DNA from: an uncultured Coriobacteriia bacterium
GTDB taxonomy: Bacteria > Actinomycetota > Coriobacteriia > Coriobacteriales > QAMH01
DNA: 64,000 nucleotides
Direction: 5' to 3'
Assembly (NCBI GenBank): GCA_959608885.1
Contig: CAUHSG010000001.1
Location: forward strand, 62,001-126,000
Position 1 is the first letter of the stretch. Each line of letters opens with the position of its first letter. The notes beneath the pieces are model-generated. The model made no database searches. It was given only the letters and a program-made list of their open reading frames with translations, and had not been told where the DNA came from. The position numbers were made by a program, and so were the translations under genes. This document shows positions 42,665 to 53,864 of this stretch, in pieces.

Positions 42665-43204
42665 CTAGTAGTTCTCGGCGCGAAGCTCGAAGAACGCCTT
42701 GGGATGCGCGCACACCGGGCAGATCTCGGGAGCGTTCTTGCCGATGACGATATGACCGCAGTTGCGGCAAATCCAGATGGCATCGCCATCGCGGCTGAAG
42801 ACCAATCCGTCCTCGATGTTCTCGATGAGCTTGCGATAGCGCTCCTCATGCTGCTTCTCGATGGCGCCGACCATCTCGAAGCGCAGGGCGATCTCCTCGA
42901 AACCCTCCTCGCGAGCGGTCTTGGCGAAGCCGGCGTACATGTCGGTCCACTCGTAGTTCTCGCCAGCAGCCGCGTCCTCGAGATTGGGAAGCGTCTCGGG
43001 CATTGCGCCGCCATGAAGGTACTTGAACCAAATCTTGGCATGCTCCTTCTCGTTGTGCGAGGTCTCGAGGAAGAGAGCCGCGATCTGCTCGTAACCGTCC
43101 TTCTTGGCCTGGCTGGCATAGTACTCGTACTTGGTATGCGCCTGGGACTCGCCCGCAAAGGCGGTCTGCAGATTGATCTCTGTCTGGCTACCCTTCAAAT
43201 CCAT
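42665..43204 (-). CDS. rbr: Rubrerythrin
   Basis: A 179-residue non-haem iron peroxidase that reduces hydrogen peroxide in anaerobes. The ferritin-like four-helix domain has both ExxH iron sites (AFAGESQAHTKYEYYA, ETSHNEKEHAK; EIALRFEMVGAIEKQHEERY), and the C-terminal rubredoxin domain has CRNCGH and CPVCAHP. Length is typical. GAGG lies 7 bases before the ATG. It is a marker of anaerobic or microaerobic life. It stands alone between dnaJ and a methyltransferase gene. Confidence 0.97.
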   Translation of the reverse strand: MDLKGSQTEINLQTAFAGESQAHTKYEYYASQAKKDGYEQIAALFLETSHNEKEHAKIWFKYLHGGAMPETLPNLEDAAAGENYEWTDMYAGFAKTAREEGFEEIALRFEMVGAIEKQHEERYRKLIENIEDGLVFSRDGDAIWICRNCGHIVIGKNAPEICPVCAHPKAFFELRAENY

Positions 43205-43332
43205 GGTGTTCCTCTTTCCTTTTGAATCAATGGGCCAATATGCGGCTAAGTATACGCACTTTCACGACAAAGGGAGCTATCAATTTATTTCCAACACAAA
43301 ATGATTTCCCCGGCGCGAAGACAAAGCGAACG

Positions 43333-44439
43333 CTACTGAACGAGCGGAGCGCGCTCCTTGGAAATGTCGTCGCCAATCTCCTCGCCGAGTTCCTCCGCGA
43401 TCTTCTTGGCCTTGCGCGTGAGCTTCTTGGGAACGACGACCGTGACGTGCACGAGCAGGTCGCCACGCTTGTTGTTACGACGGAAAAGCGGCAGACCATA
43501 GCCCTTGATGCGCAGTGTCTGGCCCGGCTGGCAGCCCTCGGGAATGTGGACGGGAACCTCCTCATCCTCGAGGATGCCGCAAACGGTGATATCCGCACCG
43601 GTCATCGCCTGAACCACGGTGATGTTGGCCCGCGTGTGCAGGTTGTCACCGTCACGCTCGAAGTACTCGTGCGGATCGATGCGCACCGTCGCGATAAGGT
43701 CGCCCGCCGGTGCGCCCTGCATGCCGGCCTCGCCACGGCCCTGGACGCGAATCTGCTGGCCATCGCGAATGCCGAGGGGAATCTCGATCGTGAGGTGCTC
43801 GCGGTCGGGAACACGTCCCTGACCCTGGCATTCGGAGCATGGCTTATCGATGGTGCGCCCCGTACCGCCACAATCCGGGCAGGTGACCGCCGTCTGCATG
43901 TCACCGAGGAACGTGTGCTGTACGCTCACGACATGACCGGAGCCATGACACGTGGAGCATTCGACTTCCTTGCCGTCCTCGGCCGCACCGCTACCTCCGC
44001 ACTCCTCGCAGGTGGCGAGACGATCGTAGACGATGTCCTTCTTGGCGCCGCGCGCTACCTCCTCGAGCGTGAGACGCAGGCCGACACCCATGTCGCGGCC
44101 ATCGCGCCTGACTTGCTGGGTGCCACGGCCACCCATACCGCCGAAGAACGAGCTGAAGATGTCGCCCATGCCACCGAAGATGTCGCTCATGTCGACGGGC
44201 TGATAGCCTCCGAAGCCCTGGGCAGCCTCCGGCGTGCCATAGCGATCGTAAAGGGACTTCTTCTGAGGGTCTGAGAGCACGTCATATGCCTCGTTGAGCT
44301 CCTTGAAGCGCTCCTCGGCATCGGGTGCCTTGTTGACATCCGGATGCAGCTCACGGGCCTTGCGTCTGAATGCCTTCTTTATCTCCGTTACGCTGACCTC
44401 GCGTGAAACGCCAAGGATCTCGTAATACTCATACGCCAT
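43333..44439 (-). CDS. dnaJ: Chaperone protein DnaJ
   Basis: A 368-residue type I DnaJ. The J domain has HPD in ARELHPDVN, then a Gly/Phe region (GGMGDIFSSFFGGMGGRG) and four zinc repeats (CEECGGSG, CSTCHGSG, CPDCGGTG, CSECQGQG), and the C-terminal substrate-binding part. The start is ATG 44439 with GGAG about 9 bases upstream. dnaK and grpE are not nearby; the gene follows hemW, so this may be a second DnaJ. No HspR-type inverted repeat was found upstream. Confidence 0.97.
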   Translation of the reverse strand: MAYEYYEILGVSREVSVTEIKKAFRRKARELHPDVNKAPDAEERFKELNEAYDVLSDPQKKSLYDRYGTPEAAQGFGGYQPVDMSDIFGGMGDIFSSFFGGMGGRGTQQVRRDGRDMGVGLRLTLEEVARGAKKDIVYDRLATCEECGGSGAAEDGKEVECSTCHGSGHVVSVQHTFLGDMQTAVTCPDCGGTGRTIDKPCSECQGQGRVPDREHLTIEIPLGIRDGQQIRVQGRGEAGMQGAPAGDLIATVRIDPHEYFERDGDNLHTRANITVVQAMTGADITVCGILEDEEVPVHIPEGCQPGQTLRIKGYGLPLFRRNNKRGDLLVHVTVVVPKKLTRKAKKIAEELGEEIGDDISKERAPLVQ

Positions 44440-44543
44440 GCGCAATAACTCCCCGCACTCAAATGGACTCCGAGTATTTTGGGATACCAGACAGGAGACG
44501 GCATGAACCGTAAGCGTTTCGTCACCAAGCTACACGCGAGCGT

Positions 44544-45872
44544 TCACCTGTCGACCGCCAGCGACCAAATCGCACTGTAGACCTCGTTTCCGAATAGCCA
44601 GCCGCGTTGCGTGGGAACAAGGCGAGCGCCTTGCTCGCGCACGAGCCCGAGAGCTTCGAGGCGTTCGAAGACCGCAGGCGCCCCCTCGACATCCTGCACC
44701 TGCTCACGCGTGACACCGATGCTCCTGCGCATGCCGAGCATGAGGTCTTCGACGGCGGATTCGCGGGCGCTGAGTAACTCGATTTCGGCACGAGGACATC
44801 CGAGCGATTCGGCAAACGCGATATCATCGGATGATGCAGCGATACGGATACGGGCGAAATCTGCATCATTAGGCTGGGTGGGGGCGCAGTCGCTCAGACA
44901 GTCCTGAACTCGCACGAAAGCGCCACTGGCGCTTCCGCTCGTATGCGCCGACGCGAAGCTAGTCCCTTTAGGGAAACTCGCTTTGTGCATCCCCCACCCG
45001 GCCTTTTCAGTATCGATTTCGAATATCCCCGAATCAATCGCTTGCTCAGCGCTTTCGGATGAAAGCATGGAAGAAGCGCCCGCCCCGAGGCCAAGGTACT
45101 CAACGCCCGTCCAATACGCCGTGTTGTGGCAGGAAGGAAAACCCGGCTTGGCGTAGGAGGCGACTTCGTAGCGCTCAAATCCCGCTGCCGTGAGCATACG
45201 CTCGGCCTCGAGCATCATGTCAGCCTGTAGGTCCTCGCTGGCGACTTCGCACTCCCCCGCCTCGACGCGGCGCGTAAGTGGCGTACCGTCCTCAAGCATG
45301 AGCGGATACACGCTCACATGCGATACGTCCGCGTCAATTGCGCGCCGCAGGCTTTCCTTCCATGACTCCATGCTCTGACCCGGACCCCCGCAGATGAGAT
45401 CGAGCGAGACGCTGTTCGTGCGCGTGCGCACGGCAGCAAGGGCCGCATCGATCGCGGCCACATCATGCACACGACCATATCCCCGCAAGACCGCATCATC
45501 GAAGCTCTGCGCCCCGATGCTGAAGCGGTTGACGCCGAGCGAGAAGAGGTCTGCCACCATGCGTTCGTCGATGGACTCGGGATTGGCCTCGCAGGTGAAC
45601 TCGATGACATTCTCGAGGTTCACCGAAAGCGAGAGCGTGTACACAAGCGTGTTGAGGCGTCTGCTGCCGAGGTGCGTGGGCGTGCCACCACCGATGTAAA
45701 TCGTCCTGACCTGTCCGAGCAGCCCCGCCTTCGCCGCACGGCGCAACTGCAGGCACAATGCCTCCACATACGCATCCATGCGCTGCTCATCCGCGCAAGC
45801 GCTCGTCGCGAAGTCGCAGTATGCGCAACGCGAGACGCAGAAGGGAATGTGCAGGTAGAGAGCCTCAATCAT
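44544..45872 (-). CDS. hemW: Radical SAM HemW (coproporphyrinogen oxidase-like)
   Basis: A 442-residue radical SAM protein. CVSRCAYC (12-19) binds the 4Fe-4S cluster; IYIGGGTPTHL, TCEANPES, SIGAQSFDD and ANPES-type motifs fit HemW, a haem chaperone rather than a true oxidase. The C-terminal HemN-type domain is present. An extra stretch of about 60 residues (about 270-330, ESAEQAIDS...SDCAPTQ) replaces the normally short linker after YLGLGAGASSML. Its start overlaps the dusB stop by 4 bases. Confidence 0.93.
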   Translation of the reverse strand: MIEALYLHIPFCVSRCAYCDFATSACADEQRMDAYVEALCLQLRRAAKAGLLGQVRTIYIGGGTPTHLGSRRLNTLVYTLSLSVNLENVIEFTCEANPESIDERMVADLFSLGVNRFSIGAQSFDDAVLRGYGRVHDVAAIDAALAAVRTRTNSVSLDLICGGPGQSMESWKESLRRAIDADVSHVSVYPLMLEDGTPLTRRVEAGECEVASEDLQADMMLEAERMLTAAGFERYEVASYAKPGFPSCHNTAYWTGVEYLGLGAGASSMLSSESAEQAIDSGIFEIDTEKAGWGMHKASFPKGTSFASAHTSGSASGAFVRVQDCLSDCAPTQPNDADFARIRIAASSDDIAFAESLGCPRAEIELLSARESAVEDLMLGMRRSIGVTREQVQDVEGAPAVFERLEALGLVREQGARLVPTQRGWLFGNEVYSAIWSLAVDR

Positions 45873-46895
45873 CGCGAATCGTCTTCCGCGAGCTTGCCCG
45901 CCTCGTCGAAGATCCGCTCGAAATCCGCAATGCTTCGCGCCTCGCTCAGAGCACGGCGCAACGCAGCGGCAGACGGCAAACCATGCACGTACCAGGCAAG
46001 CTGTGCACGCAGCGGGCTCAGATACGGAGCAGGCGCATCGAGAGGCGCGGGTACGGCCTCGTCGCTCGTCGAGGGACGCTCGTCACGCGCCTTGAGCGGA
46101 TCGGCGTAATGGAGGTAGAGCTCGAAATGCTCGCGCATGGCGGCGACACGCTCGGCATGCGAGGGTTCATGGCCCGTGAATATCCACGGATTACCGCGTG
46201 CACCACGAGCGACGTGCACCGCATCGACACCGCATCGCTCGCGCATACGGCATGCATCGTCATGGGAAAACACGTCCCCGCTACCCGCGACGGGAATAAC
46301 GACCGCTTCCTTGACCTGGGCAATCACATCCCAATCCGCATTGCCGCGATACATCTGGCGCGCACTGCGCCCATGCACGCTCACAAGCGAGGCACCCGCC
46401 TGCTCGAGGCGCTTGGCGAAGTCGACGGCGTTCTTCTCCTCGTTCGTCCAACCGCTCCTGAACTTCGCGGTGACCGGAACATCGACGGCATCCACGATGC
46501 TACGTATGATATCGGCCGCCAGTTTGGGGGTCTGCATGAGAGCCGATCCCTCGCCGCGTCGCACGACCTTGCGTACGGGACAACCCATGTTCACGTCGAT
46601 GAGCGCGAGCCTATCGCCCAGGCGCTTGGCGATGCGCGCGGCCTGGTGCGCCATGCAATCGGGCTCCGAGCCGAAGAGCTGCACGGCGAGTACAGCCTCT
46701 TCCTCTGCCGGATCGGTCAGGGCGAAGGTCTTGACACCATTGTACTCGAGCCCCTTGGCGCTCACCATTTCGGAGAACGTCAGGCCCGCTCCGTAACGTA
46801 TGCAGAGACTGCGAAAGGCCCGGTCGGTCACGCCGGCCATGGGCGCAAGCCACAAAGGCGTCGCAAGGTATGTCTCGATTTGCGCCACGAGGAGC

Positions 46896-46906
<11 letters not shown>
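45869..46906 (-). CDS. dusB: tRNA-dihydrouridine synthase DusB
   Basis: A 345-residue FMN enzyme that reduces uridine to dihydrouridine in tRNA D loops. LAPMAGVTDRAFR, QLFGSEPD, DVNMGCPVRKVVRRGEGSALM (with the active-site Cys), VTAKFRSGW, SVHGRSARQMYRG and VARGARGNPWIF are all conserved. The length is normal. The start overlaps the lepA stop by 11 bases and its stop overlaps the hemW start, so lepA-dusB-hemW is one operon. Confidence 0.95.
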
Positions 46907-48707
<1,801 letters not shown>

Positions 48708-48730
48708 TCTAACGCAGGAACGTCAACGTG

Positions 48731-48766
48731 AAAAAGGAGACCGCCCCATTGCGAGGGCGGCCTCCT
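48731..48766 (-). terminator. Rho-independent terminator after rpsT
   Basis: On the minus strand AGGAGGCCGCCC and GGGCGGTCTCCT form a 12-bp stem with one mismatch, followed by TTTTTC. It separates rpsT from lepA. Confidence 0.85.
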
Positions 48767-48790
48767 CAAGAAGCCCGAAAAGCCCTAAAG

Positions 48791-49057
48791 CTACTTGTCG
48801 AGGCTATTGGCCAGAGCCATGACGCCGCTCTTGCGGTTGGCGGCCTGATTCTTGTGGATGATGCCCTTGCTGACGGCCTTGTCAAACAGACGGCAGGCCT
48901 TGCTGGCGGCCTCGGTCGCGAGCGCCTTGTCGCCGGCCTCGACGGCCTCGCGCACACGGCGCACAGCAGTCTTCATCTCGGCCTTGGCAGCGCGATTGCG
49001 CAGACGGGCCTTCTCGTTGGTCTTGATACGCTTCTTCTGACTTTTGATGTTCGCCAT
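48791..49057 (-). CDS. rpsT: 30S ribosomal protein S20
   Basis: An 88-residue S20 of normal length, starting MANIKSQKKRIKTNEKARLR and ending in the Lys/Ala-rich helix IHKNQAANRKSGVMALANSL. AAAGGAAAAGCCGGAA precedes the ATG, with a promoter and terminator of its own. Confidence 0.98.
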   Translation of the reverse strand: MANIKSQKKRIKTNEKARLRNRAAKAEMKTAVRRVREAVEAGDKALATEAASKACRLFDKAVSKGIIHKNQAANRKSGVMALANSLDK

Positions 49058-49120
49058 TTCCGGCTTTTCCTTTCGATGAAACCCATTGTCTCTCGCAGTG
49101 GGGTGCGACGAAACTACGAG

Positions 49121-49148
49121 ATGATATCACAGTTGCGCGTCATGTCAC
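49121..49148 (-). promoter_or_regulatory. Promoter for rpsT
   Basis: On the minus strand GTGACA (49148-49143) and TATCAT (49126-49121) are separated by 16 bases; each matches consensus at five of six positions. Confidence 0.6.
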
Positions 49149-49164
49149 GCATCGATTCCGAAAC

Positions 49165-50121
49165 TCAGGCCACGCAGACGTCCAAAACCCAGCGCTCGAA
49201 GACGACATCTTTGTCCGCTCCCGTCTTCATGTCCTGATCGCACGCCGCGGCACTGATGAGTGCCTCTTCGAGCTCGGTCTGCGAAAAGCCATCGGCCCAA
49301 CGCGCGTAGTTCTTGACCTGCCAGTCGGGTTTGCCAAGCGCAGACGCAAGAGCACCCGTCCCCTGACCTTGTAGGTCCTTTGCGACGAGCAAATCGCGAA
49401 TCCTGTTGACGCACATGGTGAGCAAACCGAAGGGTGACTGGGCGTTCATGCGCGCGAGGAGCACCGCGCATTTCCTCGCATCGCGCGCCGAAAGCGCATC
49501 GCTCAGATGCCAGGGCTTGGGCTCGGCCACGCGCGCGACGTAGGCCTGCACCTCGGGTAGATCGATTACGGACCCGCTTCCCAGGGCTATGGCCATCTTC
49601 GTGAGCTCACCATCGAGGTGAACGGTCGACTCGCCCACGAGTGAAATGAGCTCCTCGGCTGCCGGACGCGTAATGCTCACGCCCTTGCTCTGTGCGAACT
49701 GCTGCACCTGCGTGGGTAGTTCGCGAGCGCTGCGCGGACTGCAATCGATGACGGCCTTCTTGTCGACCTTCGCAATCGCCTTGTACAAACGCGTGTTCTT
49801 CGCAAGTTTCTCGGCGACGAGCGCGAGAACGGTCGTGTCGTTGGGATTCTCGAGATACGAGACAATGGCCTCTTGCGTCGCCTTCTTGAGACGCTCGGCC
49901 CCCTGGACGACGACGAGGCGCTTCTCGCTCATAAACGGCAGCGTGTTGCAGGCTCCCGTAATCTCGTCAGGCGTGAGGGCACCCCCCTCGAGGACGTCCT
50001 TATTGAAGTCGAGGTCGCCGAGCTTGGCCATGCGCTCGTTGAGACGGCCGAAAACGAACTCGCGTTTGAGCTCGTCGGCGCCGACGATAAGGTATACGGG
50101 GAGAAAGTCGTTATCCGCCAT
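49165..50121 (-). CDS. holA: DNA polymerase III delta subunit
   Basis: A 318-residue clamp-loader delta subunit that opens the beta sliding clamp. The N-terminal YLIVGADELKREFV, the central NTLPFMSEKRLVVVQGAERL and the C-terminal LSDALSARDARKCAVLLARM and SQTELEEALISAAACDQDMKTG match HolA. The usual neighbour comEC is close by but divergent, with two tRNA genes in between. GAGGGAAG lies upstream of the ATG. Confidence 0.95.
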   Translation of the reverse strand: MADNDFLPVYLIVGADELKREFVFGRLNERMAKLGDLDFNKDVLEGGALTPDEITGACNTLPFMSEKRLVVVQGAERLKKATQEAIVSYLENPNDTTVLALVAEKLAKNTRLYKAIAKVDKKAVIDCSPRSARELPTQVQQFAQSKGVSITRPAAEELISLVGESTVHLDGELTKMAIALGSGSVIDLPEVQAYVARVAEPKPWHLSDALSARDARKCAVLLARMNAQSPFGLLTMCVNRIRDLLVAKDLQGQGTGALASALGKPDWQVKNYARWADGFSQTELEEALISAAACDQDMKTGADKDVVFERWVLDVCVA

Positions 50122-50142
50122 GATGAGCTTCCCTCAAAGCAA

Positions 50143-50166
50143 GAAGGCCGGGTAATCCCGGCCTTC
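50143..50166 (-). terminator. Terminator of the tRNA-Gln/tRNA-Glu unit
   Basis: GAAGGCCGGG (50143-50152) pairs perfectly with CCCGGCCTTC (50157-50166) around a 4-base loop; the minus strand continues TTGCTTTG. It lies between the tRNA-Glu 3' end and holA. Confidence 0.7.
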
Positions 50167-50174
50167 GGTGTTCT

Positions 50175-50251
50175 TGGCAGCCCGTACCGGATTCGAACCG
50201 GTGATCTCCGCCTTGAGAGGGCGGCGTCCTAAACCGCTAGACGAACGGGCC
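50175..50251 (-). tRNA. tRNA-Glu (CTC)
   Basis: Full cloverleaf on the minus strand: acceptor GGCCCGT/ACGGGCT (first pair G-U), anticodon loop CTCTCAA between CCGCC and GGCGG, T loop with GTTCGAA. Anticodon CTC. CCA is encoded at 50175-50177. Confidence 0.93.
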
Positions 50252-50266
50252 ATGTCAATGCGCCGT

Positions 50267-50340
50267 TGGCTGGGGTGGAAGGAGTCGAACCCTCACTGAC
50301 GGAACCAGAATCCGCTGTCCTACCATTAGACGACACCCCA
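50267..50340 (-). tRNA. tRNA-Gln (CTG)
   Basis: Full cloverleaf on the minus strand: acceptor TGGGGTG/CACCCCA, anticodon loop TTCTGGT between GCGGA and TCCGT, giving anticodon CTG. CCA is encoded at 50267-50269. The UGGGG acceptor is typical of bacterial tRNA-Gln. Confidence 0.94.
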
Positions 50341-50376
50341 GTAACAAGTGCCGAACCCTGTGCGGCGCGAGATTGC

Positions 50377-50405
50377 ATATTACGGAATCATGCTTGGCGC
50401 GTCAA
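50377..50405 (-). promoter_or_regulatory. Strong promoter for tRNA-Gln/tRNA-Glu
   Basis: On the minus strand TTGACG (50405-50400) and TAATAT (50382-50377) are separated by 17 bases, about 37 bases before the tRNA-Gln 5' end. Confidence 0.7.
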
Positions 50406-50407
50406 GC

Positions 50408-50546
50408 GAAAATGAGAAATTGCTCCGGAGCATACTTCCACGGGAGCGCAGCCGGATCGCCTCGCTTCGACAGTCGCTTCCCGACAGCCCGCTTCGCGGG
50501 CCTTACGACGCGCTCCTTCAACCTTCGCTCAGTAATCCGGCTGCGC
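50408..50546. repeat. Structured intergenic repeat, copy 2
   Basis: The counterpart of 39407-39562. The conserved body (50464-50520) is enclosed by GCGCAGCCGGAT (50446-50457) and ATCCGGCTGCGC (50535-50546), a perfect 12-bp inverted repeat, with further GGG/CCC pairing outside. Inside, GTCG/CGAC and GCCCGC/GCGGGC form hairpins. It lies in the divergent gap between the tRNA-Gln promoter and comEA. Confidence 0.7.
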
Positions 50547-50633
50547 CCCCCATGTCGAATGTCGTAATTTGGTCGGAGCCAAGTCCGATTTCGTTCAGGT
50601 TGCCGGGGTAGATGACCCGGTTCTTTTGGTCCT

Positions 50634-51338
50634 ATGATGCTCCCGTCAATCACGCGGCACGCGAATGGAGGGCATGTGGATCTCGATGACGTATCCGTTA
50701 GGGCAAGCTCCCTTCTGCGTCGCGCCGGACTGCGCGACATTCCCCGTTCCGTTATCGTGGGAACGATCTTCATCGGGCTTGCCCTCATGCTCGTGGGAAT
50801 ATGGCAGTTCTGGCCTCGGGCAAATGCGGATTATATAGCGACGGCAAATCAAGAGCAGAAGGTATCAGACGCGAACGCGCAGCAAATAGCTCCTACGCAG
50901 GCCGAAATCATGATCGACGTCGAGGGTGCCGTCAATGCACCCGGACTCTATATGCTTGCAGCTGATTCGCGTGTAGGCGAGGCCATAGAGGCAGCGGGTG
51001 GATTTGCCGCAGATGCCCAGCCAGGAGCAACCAACCTCGCGCAGAAGCTCTCCGATGGCGAACAGGTTTTCGTCCCCACCGTCGAAGAGACACAGGGCGC
51101 AACGAATGCTGCCGCGAAAGCTGCAATGCCATCATCGAAGCAAAATGGAAAGATCAATATCAATACGGCGAGCGCCGAAGAACTACAGGAGCTCTCGGGC
51201 GTGGGGCCCGCGCTTTCGGGACGTATCATCGACTATCGCGAGTCGAAGGGACGCTTCTCCTCAATCGAGGACCTCAAGGAAGTCTCGGGCATCGGCGAGA
51301 CTCGTTTCGAAAACCTCAAGGACAAGATCTGCGTATGA
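50634..51338 (+). CDS. comEA: Competence protein ComEA (DNA receptor)
   Basis: A 234-residue membrane-anchored DNA-binding protein for transformation. One membrane segment (about 40-60), then a SLBB domain (about 92-150, IDVEGAVNAPGLYML) and a C-terminal helix-hairpin-helix domain (KININTASAEELQELSGVGPALSGRIIDYR, about 172-202) that binds double-stranded DNA. The start is uncertain: ATG 50634 has a weak ribosome binding site, while GTG 50676 has GGAGG 4 bases upstream. It overlaps comEC (ATGA). Confidence 0.93.
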   Translation: MMLPSITRHANGGHVDLDDVSVRASSLLRRAGLRDIPRSVIVGTIFIGLALMLVGIWQFWPRANADYIATANQEQKVSDANAQQIAPTQAEIMIDVEGAVNAPGLYMLAADSRVGEAIEAAGGFAADAQPGATNLAQKLSDGEQVFVPTVEETQGATNAAAKAAMPSSKQNGKININTASAEELQELSGVGPALSGRIIDYRESKGRFSSIEDLKEVSGIGETRFENLKDKICV

Positions 51339-53776
51339 GCGCGCCGGCTGCAGACCCTCCCTGTCGTCCATCGCTTCCTCCCCTCTTTCTCGCGGCGCTC
51401 GGCTCCTGGATTGCCATCACACTCGCCGATGAGCTGAGCTGGCGGGATTATGCGGGCACGCTCGACGTTCGCGTCTATGTGGGAGGCGTCATCGTCATCC
51501 TGCTTGTCATGCTGTCCGGATTCGCGTTGATGCGGCGTGTACGTGCCGGGAGCGGCAGAGCGCCCACATCTTCTCTCGCGAAATCGGGCATGGCAATCAT
51601 CCTCATAGCCTTTGTCTGCGCGTTCGTGTGCGGATTTGCATGTTGGGGCGATTGGGACGGGGACGTCGAGCGGCTTTCGCTACTTGCGGAGCGAGGCGAA
51701 CCCCTCGAGCTCGACCTGACCGGAGATCCGGCGCAACGTGATTACGGGCACATCTCGAACGCCCAGCTGGGCGAAGGACGCGCTGCGATACGTGTCCGGG
51801 TCGTATGGCCCGAGGAAAGCGAGAGACTATGCGCGGGGCATCGAATTGCCGTCACGGGCAACGTATCCGCTCCCGGAACGGATGAGGGCGGGCGCTGGAA
51901 CCATCGCAACGGCCTTGCGGGCACCATACAGGCAACTCACGTCGAAGAGCTGGGATACAGCCCGGGATTGCGCGGGCTCGTGACCTCATTTCGCGACGAG
52001 TCGTTTGCGCACATCGGCACGCTCGATGGAGACGCCGCAGGACTCCTTGCCGGTGTGCTGCTCGGGAACAGAACGATTTACGCAGGCTCGGAACTCGAGC
52101 AAGCGTTCCAGACAACGGGGCTTGCGCACCTCATGGCCGTATCAGGCACACACCTGGCAATCGTCACCATGCTTCTCTCGTTTTTGCTCGCCAAGACACC
52201 CGTCCGGCGCAAGGTGCGCAGCGCCATGCTCATCGCAGCTCTCGTCATCTATGTCGCAATCACGGGATTCGCGCCCTCGGCGCTCAGAGCCTGCGTCATG
52301 TGCTCGGTCGCACTCGTTCTGGGAACTATCGGCAAACGGGCTTCAGCCCTCAACGGGCTTTCCCTCTGCGTATTCGTCTTTCTCGGACTCTCTCCTCCCA
52401 TGGCCTTTTCCCTGGGATTCCAGCTCTCGGTGCTCTCCGTGTTCGGGCTCGTCCTCTTTGGTGGCCTCGCGAGCCATTGGTTGGAACATGCGCTACCGCG
52501 CCTCCCCACGCTCGTCTCATCATCCGTTGCCGCAACGATAACCGCATCGTGCATGACGCTGCCAGTGACCATCGCGCAATTCGCGCAGCTTCCCCTCATC
52601 TCGCCCGTCGCGAACTTCCTGGCTGCTCCCCTCGTCACCGTCGCGCTGTGCCTGGGTATCCTCGCACTGGTCATCGGAGCCGTCTTCGCACCTGTGGGCG
52701 CATTGCTCCTGTACGGCGCGGGAGCAGTCGCGTCATGCTGTGCCACGCTCGTGCGATTCCTCGCCGATCTGCCACTTGCCTGTCTACCCCTGTCAGGTAC
52801 CGCTTCGACGCTTGCCGCTCTCTTCTGCATCCTCATCATCACGCTCTGGATTACTTGGCCCCTCCCCAGACACCGCGAAGCCCGATGCGATCCCAGCGTA
52901 CCCGCACGTCATCTGGGAATATTGGCGGGAACGTGCGCCGCCTTCACCCTTCCCGTCCTTCTCGCGATTGTGCTGGGATTCGGTCAGCTCAGGATGTCGC
53001 CGGGCGCAATCGAATCGCGCGTGGTCATGCTCGACGTCGGTCAGGGTGACAGCCTGCTCATCCAGAGCAAGGGCACCTGTATCCTCGTCGACACGGGCGA
53101 AGATGGCGACATCCTTCTGCGCGAGCTCGCTGAGCAGGGCGTGACGCATCTCGATGCCGTCGTCATCACGCACAAGGACGCCGATCATGCCAGCGCGCTC
53201 AGAGAGCTCGCCGGGGTCATTGCGGTTGATCACGTGTATATACACGAAGACCTGCTTGACGAGGCCTTCATGGAAAAGGTGCTCGAGTCCGCAGATTGGG
53301 TGACAAGCGGGCGTGGTGCCGAGGGCCTGCGTCCCGGCAACATCCTGCGAACCGGAAGGTTCTCGTTGACGATCGTTGCTCCGCAGGACGGCGGAAAGAG
53401 CGAGAATGACGACAGTCTCGTCGGATTGCTCGAATTTGATGCGGATGGTGATGGCGACGCCGAGGCACGCGGTCTTCTCACGGGCGATGCGGAGAGCGCT
53501 GCGATAGAGGGAGTCGCATCACGGGTGGGCGACATCGACTTCCTCAAGGTCGCCCATCACGGCAGCAAGGGTGGCCTGACAGACGAACAGCTCATGGGGC
53601 TTTCCCCCGAGATCGCGCTCATCAGCGTGGGAGCAGATAACAAATACGGACATCCCAGCATCGAAACCGTAAGGATGCTCGAAAACCACGGAGCGCGCAT
53701 CTACCGTACCGACATGCAGGGCGTCATCGCCATCGGATTCTCCGATATGGGAATGCACGTGACTACGGAGCGGTAA
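51335..53776 (+). CDS. comEC: DNA internalization protein ComEC/Rec2
   Basis: An 813-residue polytopic channel protein carrying single-stranded DNA across the membrane. N-terminal segments and an OB-like DUF4131 region (about 100-215), the competence core with TTGLAHLMAVSGTHLAIV, many membrane segments, and a C-terminal metallo-beta-lactamase-like domain with LDVGQGDSLLIQ, ITHKDADHASAL and VAHHGSKGG. All parts are present, so the gene looks functional. Other competence genes (comEB, pilus genes, dprA) are not in this window. Confidence 0.95.
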   Translation: MSAPAADPPCRPSLPPLFLAALGSWIAITLADELSWRDYAGTLDVRVYVGGVIVILLVMLSGFALMRRVRAGSGRAPTSSLAKSGMAIILIAFVCAFVCGFACWGDWDGDVERLSLLAERGEPLELDLTGDPAQRDYGHISNAQLGEGRAAIRVRVVWPEESERLCAGHRIAVTGNVSAPGTDEGGRWNHRNGLAGTIQATHVEELGYSPGLRGLVTSFRDESFAHIGTLDGDAAGLLAGVLLGNRTIYAGSELEQAFQTTGLAHLMAVSGTHLAIVTMLLSFLLAKTPVRRKVRSAMLIAALVIYVAITGFAPSALRACVMCSVALVLGTIGKRASALNGLSLCVFVFLGLSPPMAFSLGFQLSVLSVFGLVLFGGLASHWLEHALPRLPTLVSSSVAATITASCMTLPVTIAQFAQLPLISPVANFLAAPLVTVALCLGILALVIGAVFAPVGALLLYGAGAVASCCATLVRFLADLPLACLPLSGTASTLAALFCILIITLWITWPLPRHREARCDPSVPARHLGILAGTCAAFTLPVLLAIVLGFGQLRMSPGAIESRVVMLDVGQGDSLLIQSKGTCILVDTGEDGDILLRELAEQGVTHLDAVVITHKDADHASALRELAGVIAVDHVYIHEDLLDEAFMEKVLESADWVTSGRGAEGLRPGNILRTGRFSLTIVAPQDGGKSENDDSLVGLLEFDADGDGDAEARGLLTGDAESAAIEGVASRVGDIDFLKVAHHGSKGGLTDEQLMGLSPEIALISVGADNKYGHPSIETVRMLENHGARIYRTDMQGVIAIGFSDMGMHVTTER

Positions 53777-53787
53777 CGCCCGCAAAA

Positions 53788-53823
53788 GAAAATGGACGGA
53801 GACACGTTCCTCCGTCCATTTTC
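53788..53823. terminator. Bidirectional terminator between comEC and the acyl-CoA synthetase gene
   Basis: GAAAATGGACGGA (53788-53800) pairs with TCCGTCCATTTTC (53811-53823), a 13-bp perfect stem with A/T ends on both sides, between convergent genes. Confidence 0.85.
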
Positions 53824-53864
53824 CCATGTAAAACGGTCACGTCGTCGTCTGACGTGGAAAATCG

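Noticed and set aside
44440..44500. HspR-type (HAIR) inverted repeat upstream of dnaJ
   Set aside because: ACTCAAA and CCGAGT are present but spacing and half-site sequence do not match TTGAGT-N7-ACTCAA.
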